DNA of 64,000 bases from Adineta ricciae (lineage: Eukaryota > Rotifera > Eurotatoria > Adinetida > Adinetidae): positions 682,001 through 746,000 of the forward strand of contig CAJNOJ010000012.1 of assembly GCA_905250025.1 (NCBI GenBank), in the 5' to 3' direction. A program made the position numbers and the translations under genes. Position 1 is the stretch's first letter. Each line of letters opens with the position of its first letter. The notes below the pieces were generated by a model that had not been told where the DNA came from, did not search any database, and saw nothing but the letters and a program-made list of their open reading frames with translations. Positions 31,031-42,379 of the stretch are shown in pieces.

Positions 31031-31387
31031 TGTCTGTGATACATTTTTTGCTGTGTCTGCTCATTGTATTCATCTTTTGTTAATATCACCTAGACTATCA
31101 TAGTCGAGACGCTATTATGTGTTGTTCGTACTATTTTTATAATTAAATGACGAAAAATTTTCAAGTTCAATAAATTATCAGTCAATTCGTCTTAGTCGTT
31201 TTCAGTATCTTAAAAAATTTCCTCTGATCTTTGGTACCGGTCAGTGCAAAGTTCCTCCTTAGACAATCGGTTTTATTCATCATACGCTCTGATATTTATT
31301 TGTAATAATAGTGAAGCAACAGCATGTCTTACAAACGTTTATTCGAGTACTTCATTGGAGTAGAGTACAAACGATAAGACGCGATTT
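31031..31387. other. Convergent 3' intergenic region, copy 2
   Basis: Counterpart of 2675-3036, with 3' UTRs of the membrane-protein and NRPS-like genes. No gene. Confidence 0.45.
31169..31174 (+). promoter_or_regulatory. Candidate poly(A) signal, copy 2
   Basis: AATAAA about 140 bases after the stop codon, conserved in position with 2813. Confidence 0.5.
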
Positions 31388-34300
31388 TCAAGTAGAATGT
31401 CTAATTGGAATGCCTTGCCAAGAGGTTCGAGGAGGAATTGCTTCGCCTTTGATTACTAAACTTAATGGTCCTAATTTGGAAGCTGTGCTTAAGCGTGTAT
31501 TGGGTAACATTCTTGCTGAATAGGCGAGATTTGCTTGATCTTCAATACTGATTTCGGCCATTTTCATCACACGATCTTCGAACAAATGAGTTTGAAGTTC
31601 TGTTCCAGCATTGAGCACAACCTGATTGCCGATATTAATTAAATCGAATTCAGTAATTTCAACTGTATTAATGTAACAATACTTGCCAATTCTTACACCA
31701 AAACAACGCAAGACGGGAGCGATCAGGAAAGTTCCACGCAAAAATTCCAATAAAAGTCCTACAGCTAATTGTTCGAAAGTGACTGTAACGAAATCCGATA
31801 ACCATACGAACCAGCTCCATAGAGGATAATAATTAGTTCGATATTTTCCCACCAGTAACCATTTCAGAGCAATACAAAGCAATGTAGATGGTATTGCAAG
31901 TATAGCGAAGTATAAAGGAGGTACAAGAAATAAAGAATAGCCAAAATCAGCGGACTCGTCCAATTGCTCGAAGATTTGGGTCGCTATACCGATTTCTAGA
32001 ACAATGATAATTCGTGGTAGAAACACACGCACCGTATCGATACAAAAACGTTGAGCTATCACAGAGATATTGGGTTGGTATGTCAAATTTTCTGAAATAT
32101 CATTGGTAACTTGTTCTCGATTCGGCAAGATAAACGCCGGCGAACCAAGACACGATTGTTTTGCTTGCATGTTATCAGCAACGAGAGACATGCATCCAAT
32201 TAAACATTCATTCGGTATTTGCTTTCCGTCGGGAACGATTGCAGTATTCCCAATGAAAACACGTTTGCCAATTGTTGTCTTTTGTAAATGCATCTGTCCG
32301 AATCGAATGTATGGATCACAAAGAAGAACATTATCAGCGATAAAACATTCATCACCAATTTCAACTAATGAATGAACCATTCCTATCGCTGTTGACACTT
32401 CACATCGATTACCAATCTTCATTCCTAATGTTCGGAGAAAAGGTACCATATACAGCGTAGCATAAAATGTATGGATAATATGTAATGCAATGTCAAGAAC
32501 TCGATCGAATAACCATTTTCGTATGTAAACAAATGATTGCGTACTGTAGACACCTACCGTTAGAGTACCAATAAACAAAAAGCGAATAACAACAATTTGT
32601 ACAATAACTAAACATGTATATAAGATGCCAACAGGAACACCGAAGATAAACACTTCTATCCAGTCGTTAACTGATTTTAAATCTACATATTCGAAGAGAA
32701 TAAGACCTGGAATCGTTGGAATAAAATAGAAGAATGGTATAAAGAAAACAACGATCACAGTGAAAATGACTGGAGTGATTAGAGATTTGAATTTATTCTT
32801 GGTTGTGCTGTAAGTCAATGCTCCTATATCGACATTATGCGAATAGGTAGCTGGCGAGCCATGCCATATTTCACCGGTAGGTACGGATGTATTAGATGGC
32901 AGAAAGGATAAATCATCTAATTCAGAATAATCGTTCATTTTTGTTTGCCCATTTAGCACACTTCGACTTCCGATATAAACATATTTCTCGATACAAATAC
33001 GACGAAATTTCAACGTATAATCTTCGACAAAGGCGGTCTGAAAATGCACTTCTGATGATATGGTTGTTTCATTATCGATTTCCAATAGATCAGGTGCGGC
33101 ACAACTGATAGAGCCTAAATGAACATTACGGCCAATTCTTGCACCGAGAAGTCGATAATAGATACTCATTAATGGGCTATCCGCTAATACATCTTCCATA
33201 GCTAGATTTCGTAATTGCTCGACAGTCCACCAACGCAGGTACATCCAACCCCATAACGGAAAGTCACCTTCTTTATATCGACCAATCAGTATCCATTTGA
33301 TCAAAACAGGAAAACTGTATCGAACTATCATTGTAACAACTAGTGTTCCATAGGCGACAAGACATGCATAGCCAAGATCATGTTCATGCAACAGTAAAAC
33401 AAACGTTATGTATGGTAAAAGAAGTTCCATGGAGGCAATTGTACCGAGCACCAACATTACTAGTAACTGGTAAATGCTACACAGAATGATTCTTGTCAGA
33501 GAAGGTTTAACGTAAGCAGCAAAAGGTTTCGCGATGTTTTCGTCGTTTTTCTTTTCAATGGATTGATTAGTTAACCGTTCAGCAAGTTTAGTTGCGGTTT
33601 TGCATTCGTACAAATCGTGCAGAGCAACACTGGGAAAGTATTTACGTAACTCAGCGATTGTAAGTGCGGCGATCAATGAATGACCACCAAGATCGACGAA
33701 GAAATCATTATTTGGCTTTACTTGTTGATGTGGAAAACTCTTCTGAAAAGTATTAATAACAACGTCGATTGTTTGACTATTCCCATTTGGCTCGTTGATA
33801 GTATGCTCTGCTGCAATGTTGGAATTAATTTCTACTTTGGTAAGTTTTGATTTTTTCATGTCATCTATTAACAAGAGAGCTTTGCGATCTATTTTGCCGC
33901 TGGGTAATCGAGGCATTGCTCCATCGACTTTAATTAATCGATCAGGTACCATGTAAGAAGGTAGCCGTTGTCGGAGTTCTTCTCGCATTTGTGATTCGGT
34001 CAAGTTGCCCACCACGAAAGCGATCAACTGCTCATGAACAACAGCCACAGCAGCAGATATAACTTGACCTTCTAATCGGAGTAATTCCTGTTCGATTTCA
34101 TCAAGTTCCATACGAAAACCACGAAGTTTAACTTGAGAATCAATTCGTTCGTGGAAAAAGATCTGTTCGTTTTGAATCGACACACGATCACCTGTGCGAT
34201 AACCGTATTCCGTGAATTTTTCTTTAGTCAGTGCTTCACGATTAACATAACCCAAAGCAACACCTGGTCCGCGTATACATAATTCACCGATTGTTTTAGA

Positions 34301-35384
34301 AGTTGGCTGACCCGTCTCCTCATCGAGTAAACAACATACATAATTAGGTAACGGAGCACCGATGCTAATTGGTTGGCCAGGACGCAGAGATTGCACAGTA
34401 GCAGCAACTGTTATTTCAGTAGGACCATACGAATTGAATATCACCCGACTTTCTTTCCACCACCGATTAACAAGTGTCTAGAGGTCATAAACATTATCGT
34501 ATGAAGAAGCGCTTTATTTTGTATTATATCTCTTTTACCTGTGGACAAGCTTCTCCGCCGGTATTGATGAGACGAATTTTCAATGCAGGATCGTCGGACA
34601 TCAAAAGCAGTAGCGTTGGCACACAAAACAAAACCGTGATTGAATGACGACTGAAGAATAAATGTAATTGGTCACTATTTAAAATATCTGTTTTAGACGC
34701 GATGACCAAAGTTGCGCCCACAAAGTACGAAAGAAATGTTTCTTCAAGAAACATATCAAACGCAGCTGAAGAACCCTGATAAACAACATCATCATACTTG
34801 ATTTGCATCGCTTCATTATCAGCGCGAATGAAATGGCAAATACTCTGATGACTGATTGCAATCGCTTTTGGTTTGCCTGTCGAACCCGACGTACAGATGA
34901 TATAAGCTGGTAAATTTCTATGAGTATTTACGGTTAATTGAGCAATTTTATAGATACTATCACTTTTCTCGACTACGTGTTCAACATTGAATGCTGATGG
35001 GTGTGTTATCGGACGACGTGAATCGACAAGGAGAAGTGCGACTTGCAAATCTTCAAGTACTTCATTGACACGTTCCTCGGGCGCATCAGCATCAAATGGA
35101 ACATACGTTGCACCGGTCATCAAAACAGCGAGAATGGTAACGTGTAACTGAGCTGAGCGTGCCAGCCATATAGCTACTCGATCACCTGTACCGATGTGTT
35201 TTGTTTGCTGTAAAACTGCAGCTAAACAGGATGCACGTTGATAGAGCTGGTGATAGGTAATCTCTTCATTTTGCCAACGAATAGCGACTTTATCGGGAAA
35301 GTTTTGTGCTGTCTGAATGAAGATCTCATGCAGAAGTTCATCTTTTAGTAGATCAGGTCGTTCTGGTCCAAATAGAGTTGTCAT
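31388..35384 (-). CDS. NRPS-like synthetase, epsilon-poly-lysine-synthetase architecture (complete)
   Basis: Two exons, 34539-35384 and 31388-34477, separated by a 61-bp GT-AG intron, give 1311 residues. The start is the first in-frame ATG (MTTLFGPERP); upstream codons lack one. Adenylation domain: TSGSTGKPKA (165-174), FDMFLEE with Asp210 that would hold the substrate alpha-amino group, NSYGPTE (297-303), YRTGD (375-379), SGKIDRKAL with Lys477. Carrier domain: LGGHSL, Ser549 for phosphopantetheine. The rest, to 1311, alternates membrane helices with hexapeptide-type beta-helix repeats in about three related units. No condensation or thioesterase domain. Streptomyces Pls, which makes epsilon-poly-L-lysine, has this order and, from memory, 1319 residues. 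So a membrane enzyme joining amino acids without a template is likely; the amino acid is not determined. A bacterial origin is inferred. The single small intron argues it is truly in the animal genome. Confidence 0.85.
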
Positions 35385-37753
35385 TGTCGGAGTTCTCTCA
35401 ATTATCACGTCATCTAAAATACCATTATGAAAATGCCGTGTTTGGCAAACGATTTCCAGTATCAAAGTAAAGTGAGTGTAACTTACTCGTTTATAATATC
35501 ATATTTGCGTATGGTAATCCTTTTCGCGTTGTTGATTCTTTCAATAATACATAATAGAAAACTTCCTATTCATAAGAAAAAGAAAAAAAAATTCAAAGTA
35601 ACGCAAAAAAAGCTTTTCTCTTTAATTCTTAAAAAGAAGCGCAAACCATGTGACCATACTCTCTTGTAAACACTTCTTCGACAGGAAAAAGAAAAAGCAT
35701 AATTTCCTCATTGAATTACAGATCATTATTAAAATACAATAGGCGACATTGTGCAATGAAAAGGTCGGACTGAATTTGCATGTCTTTTATTCAAATTGAT
35801 GATATACTACAAAATAATCCAGTAAACTTATGTTTATTTCGCATATGTGAGTCGGGTGAATTACTGTCATTATATAGGTAATATTATGGGCGGGGTCTAC
35901 AATGAATAGATTACTGTTCACCTGTACTTTTATATCACGAATAGGTCATGGCAATACAAACAAATTTCGTTGTCGTTGCACTTTTGGGTATCAATTTTGT
36001 TTTGATTATTCAAGATTCAACGTGATAAACTTTTTGTGCTCCCTTTAAAGCAACTAATGACTTGTCAGGAGTGTGTCATGTTGCATATAAAATTGCTTTT
36101 CTTAGGTGTGATGGACAATAATGAAAACTTGCTAAGATAAATATGTATACCAAATACTTTTATACTTCTGTTAGCAGAAAATTTCTGCGTACTCATTGGT
36201 TGGTAATAGAAGATATAACATAATCAAAGTTAACCTACCTGTGCTTGTATTGTTCATCAAATGTGAGAATGATCGCTTATACCCTTCGGGATGACGCAAT
36301 CATCTTCAAAATCACAATTGTATCTTTTTCTGTGTCGAATGCAACTTATATAGAAACACAAATACAATAAAGTCAGAAAGAAAAGGTCAATGACCGGTGA
36401 CAAGGTTAATAAGTGCAGTGCATGACCGTTTCAATACACTTTTCTTGGTAGAGTTCATTGCATTCTCCAATTACATTCTAAGACAGCTTATGTGTATTTC
36501 TTGGTATGGTCTCATTTGTCTCATCGCTTCGTAGTTTTTGATGCATCATTAATGAAAATCTTTGACTTCATCGTAGAAATTCAATTCTTAAATCTGCAAA
36601 CACCTCACTCGGAGGTTCTTCAGATGTACAAGCGTTGATCATCAGAAACTTTTCAATCTTGTTTGATTGGGAAAAACGTCAAGTTAAAATCACACATACT
36701 CAAAATCAAAGCTCATCGAACATGTTCTTCTCATGTAAAGACGATGTGTAAACAAGACAAAATGATTTACTCATCTCCGAATTCTCCTGTGTAAAGAAAA
36801 CGATAAAATACATTTTTAATGGTGAATCCAGCTCGCACTCATCGAGTAGAGAAACATTGGAAGAAGATGAATCGTTTTCATACTTTTGTCTCTCGGAATC
36901 TATCATTCAAGCCTCCAGTAAATAATCGAACTACGTAGTACAAAAATAGACTAAAACTCTGATTATTCCCGAAAAAATATATTTGAACTAGTCTTTGTTC
37001 TTTAAACATTTCTTATGGGAACATAGCGTGTGGAAACAGAAAACAAGAACGCAATTTTTCCTTCGCAGTTTACTACAAGTAATCAATAATAAATGAAGTT
37101 CTTTTATTTCTGCGAAATTCACAAAAAAAAACAAGCGTCTATTGTTTTTTGAATATTCTGGATCATCTTTCACTCAAGAGAAACATTTTACGCGTTCTCG
37201 AAATATTGAAGTTGAAGACGATCATATCTGGGCTACTCCCTTCCTCATTGTTATTCGCCGTGCTCATTTGATAACTTAAATTTTACTATTGTTATTCTTA
37301 AGAAACTTTTACGAAAAAGTTCTAACAACGACCGAATTCGCGAAGATCTGCGATGTACAGGTCACCGAAATACAAGTTGGCTAATATGAAAAGAAAAGAC
37401 TTTAGTTTTAGAGCGAAGCCTTATTCCGATCTATTTCGGTACTCCTATGACATACTTTAGGAAATGTTCTAGTTTTAAAAAATAGTTTAGACAATGTTTT
37501 CAAAGAACTTAAAATTATCTTCCGAATACAAAGAAGTCATGAAAGTCAACAAGGAAAGACATGACTATTGTCCGTAAACGAGTTTTCTTGTTTGTGTTCA
37601 GTCTTGTTTCATCTCATCAATAATGATCGAGAAATTCAATTTCTTCTCCGCAGTTTCAAAGCATACAACTTATAAATATAAAGGATTTTCTCGAAGACAA
37701 AACTCATTTCAGTACTTTACACGATCGATCAAATCGCAAACATTTTATCCATC
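35385..37753. other. Intergenic between NRPS-like and polycystin genes, copy 2
   Basis: About 2.4 kb between divergent genes, alignable to 42380-44603 but with many small indels, as expected of mostly non-coding DNA. It contains the upstream regions of both genes. A 61-codon minus frame is noted separately. A (GA)n microsatellite lies just beyond, at about 37863-37880, inside the first polycystin intron, and is shorter in the other copy. Confidence 0.5.
36988..37173 (-). other. 61-codon frame conserved between copies (uncertain)
   Basis: A frame starting MKDDPEYSKNNRR has the same length, start and stop as the frame at 43839-44024, while the surrounding DNA carries indels. About 14 residues differ, many non-conservatively, so constraint is weak. 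Cys/Lys-rich C-terminus; no family recognised. Might be a short exon or chance. Confidence 0.2.
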
Positions 37754-40700
37754 ATGGATAGTTCATATCTGTGGTGGATTATTCTGATGGGTATTGGTTC
37801 GACCACAGGTAAATTTAAAATAAGGATCATTGGTTCATTCGCAGAAAAACGAACTCATGTCTCGAGAGAGAGAGAGAGAGTAGCATTCTAAGTAAGATAA
37901 TGCACTCCAAAGCCAATGGCTAAAACAAGAGAGATGTCTATGATGAATACAGAAAATGCGTCTGCAAATTTTTCCGTTAGAGCTTTGACTGGCTGATACT
38001 ATCGAAGAAATTAATCGAATGTTTTCTTTTGCTTTACTAGCTGTTTCATTTTACCAACCGAAGTTTTGTCCAAATGTAACGTGGAATACAAAGGCTACAA
38101 CATTTGTAGGGACCAATGTTATTGGTACGCAGCTTATGTCGATCTTCATCGATACCAATGACAATATATACGTGTCCAGCACCCAATATAACCAAGTCAT
38201 TGTATGGAGTAAAAATAGCACTACTCCAACAGCATATATTTCTGGCAATTTAAAGCAGCCCTGTGGGCTTTTTGTTACTACAGCAGGTGATATTTTTGTT
38301 GACAACGGCTTTTCATATGGTCGAATAGAAAGATTTTCATCAAACGGAACACAATACAGTCCTGCCATGTATATCAGTTCATATTGTAATGGGCTGTTTA
38401 TTGACGCCAACGACACACTATACTGTTCGATAAATCAAGCACATGTCGTTGTTAAAAGATCATTAAATAGCAACTCAAGTGCTACTTCAATCGCTGCTGG
38501 CAAGTCAAACAACAGTGGATATGCATTAGACAAGCTGTATAAACCGAATGGTCTCTTTGTTGACAACGACTTTAACCTATATGTAGCAGACTCTGGAAAT
38601 GCTCGAATCCAGCGATTCCAACTTGATCAATTGAATGCAACCACAATAGTAGGAAACGGTTCGAATCAATCTGTGCCACTCAGTTATCCTACAGGAATCA
38701 TGTTCGATGCCGATAATAATTTGTACATTGCTGATTACCACGCTAATCGCATTATAATATTTGCTGCCGGCGGTTATCGTTGCCTTCCATCATGCTCGAC
38801 TACTGCGGGTCCAGGATCTACTCAGCTGAATGCGCCTTCGTGTATGGCTTTTGATCGTTACGGAAATATGTTCGTAGCTGATCAACTAAATGGTCGTGTT
38901 CAGAAATTTACTCTTTTAACTAATTCATGCGGTGTGTTCTTTTGAGCTTGATCTTTTCTCTTTTAAACAATAAATATCAATGTTTGAATATTTTAGATTC
39001 AACGACGCTTGCCCCCTCAACGACACAAGTTATAACAGGTTCATTAATCAGCGCATACTCGTGAGTAAAAAGAGAAAGTATTTATTTTTTCAGGATCTAC
39101 CACATTGACAACATCGACAACTACATCAGTATCCTCACAGTATATATCATCGACCGAGGACGCGACAACGGAACCATCACGGGTATCGACAACTACCACA
39201 ACGACGATCACCTCTCAAATAATACTTTCGAATCAAAGTACTGCTGTTGTATAACATCCATGAGTAGGATACCAACTAGAATATTTCTAGGTTGTTCTCC
39301 GAATGTTACGATTGTTCCAACAGCATCAAGATTGAGTTCACCATTGCAAGTTCGTCGCAGTCAGAATTTTTATTTTGTATCATTGATTACACTCGGTTGC
39401 TCTCAATTATTCTCGATCTCGACAAGCTGGACAATTACCTACTGTACATCAACATGTTCTAAGCAGGTTCAAATAAACGGAACAATTCTTACCACGTACA
39501 GTGATTTATACATTCCAGCTCAAGCACTTTCATATGGAATTTATAAGTTCGAATTAACAGTAACAATGGTTGATATGCCTTCGTTACAGACAACATCGTC
39601 AGTTTACGTTCATATTATCCCATCAGCTGTCACAGCAAATCTCATCCAATATGGAACCTCGATGGTCACCATCGGATACAATCAAGATCTGTTACTTGAT
39701 CCCGGATCATTTTCCGTTGACTTAGATGAATCATATTTCAATGCTACGGTATGAATGTCTCCACGAATAGTGTATCATTGTCATTATTGTTTTCTTTTAG
39801 AACTGGAAGTACAAGTACTACTGTCGAATCTACGGTCAATATAACTTTCCTAATTTTCAAGGATCATTAATCACGATTGATGATCCAACGGTTGACCCTT
39901 TCAATCGACCATGTTTGTCCAATCAAACCGAATGGCAGTTTGGTAATTCTATCCATTCATCCGTAACAATTCTCTCTCATTCGCTCCAGTCCAATCGCAC
40001 ATATCAATTCATGGTTTTGATGGAGAATCGCGATAATTCCTCTCTCCAAGGAATTGGTTATCTTCTCATCAATGTTGAAGATACTCCAAAACAATTGATT
40101 GGTGTCGGGTAAGCCACTCTTGGAAAACATATTGATGTAAAGAGGTATTTGATCTAGATGTATCATTCAAACAATGTGTGTTCCAAATATGGAATTTCAG
40201 TTGGTTAATCCATCAACACAAGTCGCATTATTCTCTGCATGTCTTAGCAACTGTTCGACTATTATAAATATCACTTGGAATATTTATTCGGGATCGATGA
40301 ACTCGTCTTCAAATGTTACTCAATGGACTTTATTCAACCAAACAAACTCCTACGAAAACATTTGGTTTTTTGGTATGTATAATTTCGATTCTTTCCGACA
40401 CCTTTGAAAATGATTAATTTAGGACGAAACACGAGTAATTTCACATCAATAAATCAACTATTCCTAATGAATCCACAAGTCAGTCTTTGGCGATTTGAAG
40501 CTCTTTATCAATTTGCATCTGAATCAAGCTCCAGCGCATTGAATTTCGTCATCAATCAACCACCATCGAATGGTTCGTGCTCGATCTTTCCATTAGCTGG
40601 TACAACCGACACATTATTCACCATTTCGTGTTCAAATTGGTTTGATGAAGATGGTATCAAAGACTATTCTCTCTATTTCTGGGCACCTGAAAAGGTCGAG

Positions 40701-41561
40701 CGATCAATGGTCACCTTTTCTGTCATTTCCACCTTTCAAGTTCGATTACCAGCGACTAGTCGAAATACTTCCCTAACCTATCTAACGATTTCTATTCGAG
40801 ATGAACACGATAGTATTCAGGAAGTCAACATTACCTCAGTGACAGTCACTGAAGATTTATCGGAAATAAATGATTTACTGAACAATAAAACATCGAATTC
40901 GATTGTTCAACTGCTTTCCGGCAGCAATCAAAATACTGCTGGACAAATTTTGAGTTCATTATCTCAACAATTGAATCAGTTGAACCTACAAAATCTTGAC
41001 GAAGCCGTGTCAAACCAAATTCCATTATCTACAATTTCAATTTCTCAATTGGACCAACAAAGAACACCACAAGCACTTTCCCTGTCGAATAGTTCGGCAA
41101 TGAACAACTTCACTAAAAATTTGAATTCTCAAGCAAATGTTCGAGAATATCTGATCAATTTTACTGAAACTTTTCCGATATTCACATCGAATAGTATCGC
41201 GTTTCAAGCATTCATTCTCTCTCAATTAACAGAAGCAACAAATCAATTGACACGATCATCAGCGGTATAAAACATTACTTTGTCCTTTCATCTAAATCTC
41301 TATTTTTCTTGTAGATAACGGCGTCGAATAAATGCTATCAGTTGGCGAATAATCTAAATGCAATATCAACAAAAATTACTTACGAAGACGTCCAGATTAG
41401 TGCTGAACAAATAACGAAATGTATTACAAATGTTTTAACAGTAATTCATCAAGATTCTCCGTTGAATGCTTCCATCTTCACTTTTTTCAATCCTAGGCTA
41501 TCAATGGACCATTGCAAGGACGAACAACAGCTCTTGATCTGGACTATTCTCGTGCTAATGA
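37754..41561 (+). CDS. NHL-REJ polycystin-like protein, copy 2 (5' half, cut by assembly)
   Basis: Same gene as 44604-53013. The first exon encodes a signal peptide (MDSSYLWWIILMGIGSTT). The next large exon carries NHL beta-propeller repeats (for example LYVADSGNARIQRF and LYIADYHANRIIIF). A Thr/Ser-rich linker exon (39094-39237) is 33 bases longer than in copy 1, in frame. REJ-type exons with many N-glycosylation sites follow. The copy stops at the N at 41562, inside an exon of the extracellular region (GRTTALDLDYSRAND), before the GPS, PLAT and channel parts. All frames read are open. It is broken by the assembly, not by mutation. Confidence 0.8.
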
Positions 41562-41562
41562 N
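41562..41562. other. Single-N assembly join 2
   Basis: Left of the N is the plus-strand polycystin exon; right of it is the minus-strand first exon of the NRPS-like gene. In the intact polycystin copy the left sequence continues smoothly (equivalent of 48374), and in the intact NRPS copy the right sequence continues (equivalent of 34567). Two unrelated genes are therefore joined artificially. Confidence 0.9.
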
Positions 41563-42379
41563 TGAGACGAATTTTCAATGCAGGATCGTCGGACATCAAA
41601 AGCAGTAGCGTTGGCACACAAAACAAAACCGTGATTGAATGACGACTGAAGAATAAATGTAATTGGTCACTATTTAAAATATCCGTTTTAGACGCGATGA
41701 CCAAAGTTGCGCCCACAAAGTACGAAAGAAATGTTTCTTCAAGAAACATATCAAACGCAGCTGAAGAACCCTGATACACAACATCATCATACTTGACTTG
41801 CATCGCTTCATTATCAGCGCGAATGAAATGGCAAATACTCCGATGACTGATTGCAATCGCCTTTGGTTTGCCTGTCGAACCCGACGTACAGATGATATAA
41901 GCTGGTAAATTTCTATGAGTATTTACGGTTAATTGAGCAATTTTATAGGTACTATCACTTTTCTCGACTACGTGTTCAACATTGAATGCTGATGGGTGTG
42001 TTATCGGACGACGTGAATCGACAAGAAGAAGTGCGACTTGCAAATCTTCAAGTACTTCATTGACACGTTCCTCGGGCGCATCAGCATCAAATGGAACATA
42101 CGTTGCACCGGTCATCAAAACAGCGAGAATGGTAACGTGTAATCGAGCTGAGCGTGCCAGCCATATAGCTACTCGATCACCTGTACCGATGTGTTTTGTT
42201 TGCTGTAATACTGCAGCTAGATAAGATGCACGTTGATAGAGCTGGTGGTAGGTAATCTCTTCATTCTGCCAACGAATAGCGACTTTATCGGGAAAGTATT
42301 GTGCTGTTTGAATGAAGATCTCGTGCAGAAGTTCATCTTTTAGTAGATCAGGCCGTTCTGCTCCAAATAGACTTGTCAT
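41563..42379 (-). CDS. NRPS-like synthetase, 5' fragment (first exon)
   Basis: About 272 residues from ATG at 42379 (MTSLFGAERP) to the N, matching the first exon of the complete gene at about 97%. It includes TSGSTGKPKA and the FDMFLEE substrate-anchoring motif. It stops just before the exon end (ALKIRL), so the last 28 or so bases of the exon, the intron and the start of exon 2 are absent. It is most likely the missing beginning of the copy at 3037-6079, which starts 137 bases further on in the reference copy. Confidence 0.85.

Larger units (their letters stand above)
28351..41561. repeat. Collinear homologous block, copy A2
   Basis: Left part (28351-34430) matches 1-6079; right part (34568-41561) matches 41563-48374; all in the same direction. 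Only 137 bases (34431-34567), which hold the NRPS intron and a little coding sequence, have no partner. This copy bridges the two other pieces and contains the only complete NRPS-like gene. Copies differ by point changes and small indels, including a 33-base in-frame indel in the polycystin linker. Confidence 0.9.

Noticed and set aside
37863-37880. (GA)n tract as a regulatory or mobile element
   Set aside because: It is a simple microsatellite in an intron, shorter in the homologous copy; no other structure.
41342-41608. Plus-strand frame crossing the N at 41562
   Set aside because: The left part is an out-of-register reading of polycystin exons plus an intron; the right part is antisense of the NRPS-like gene.
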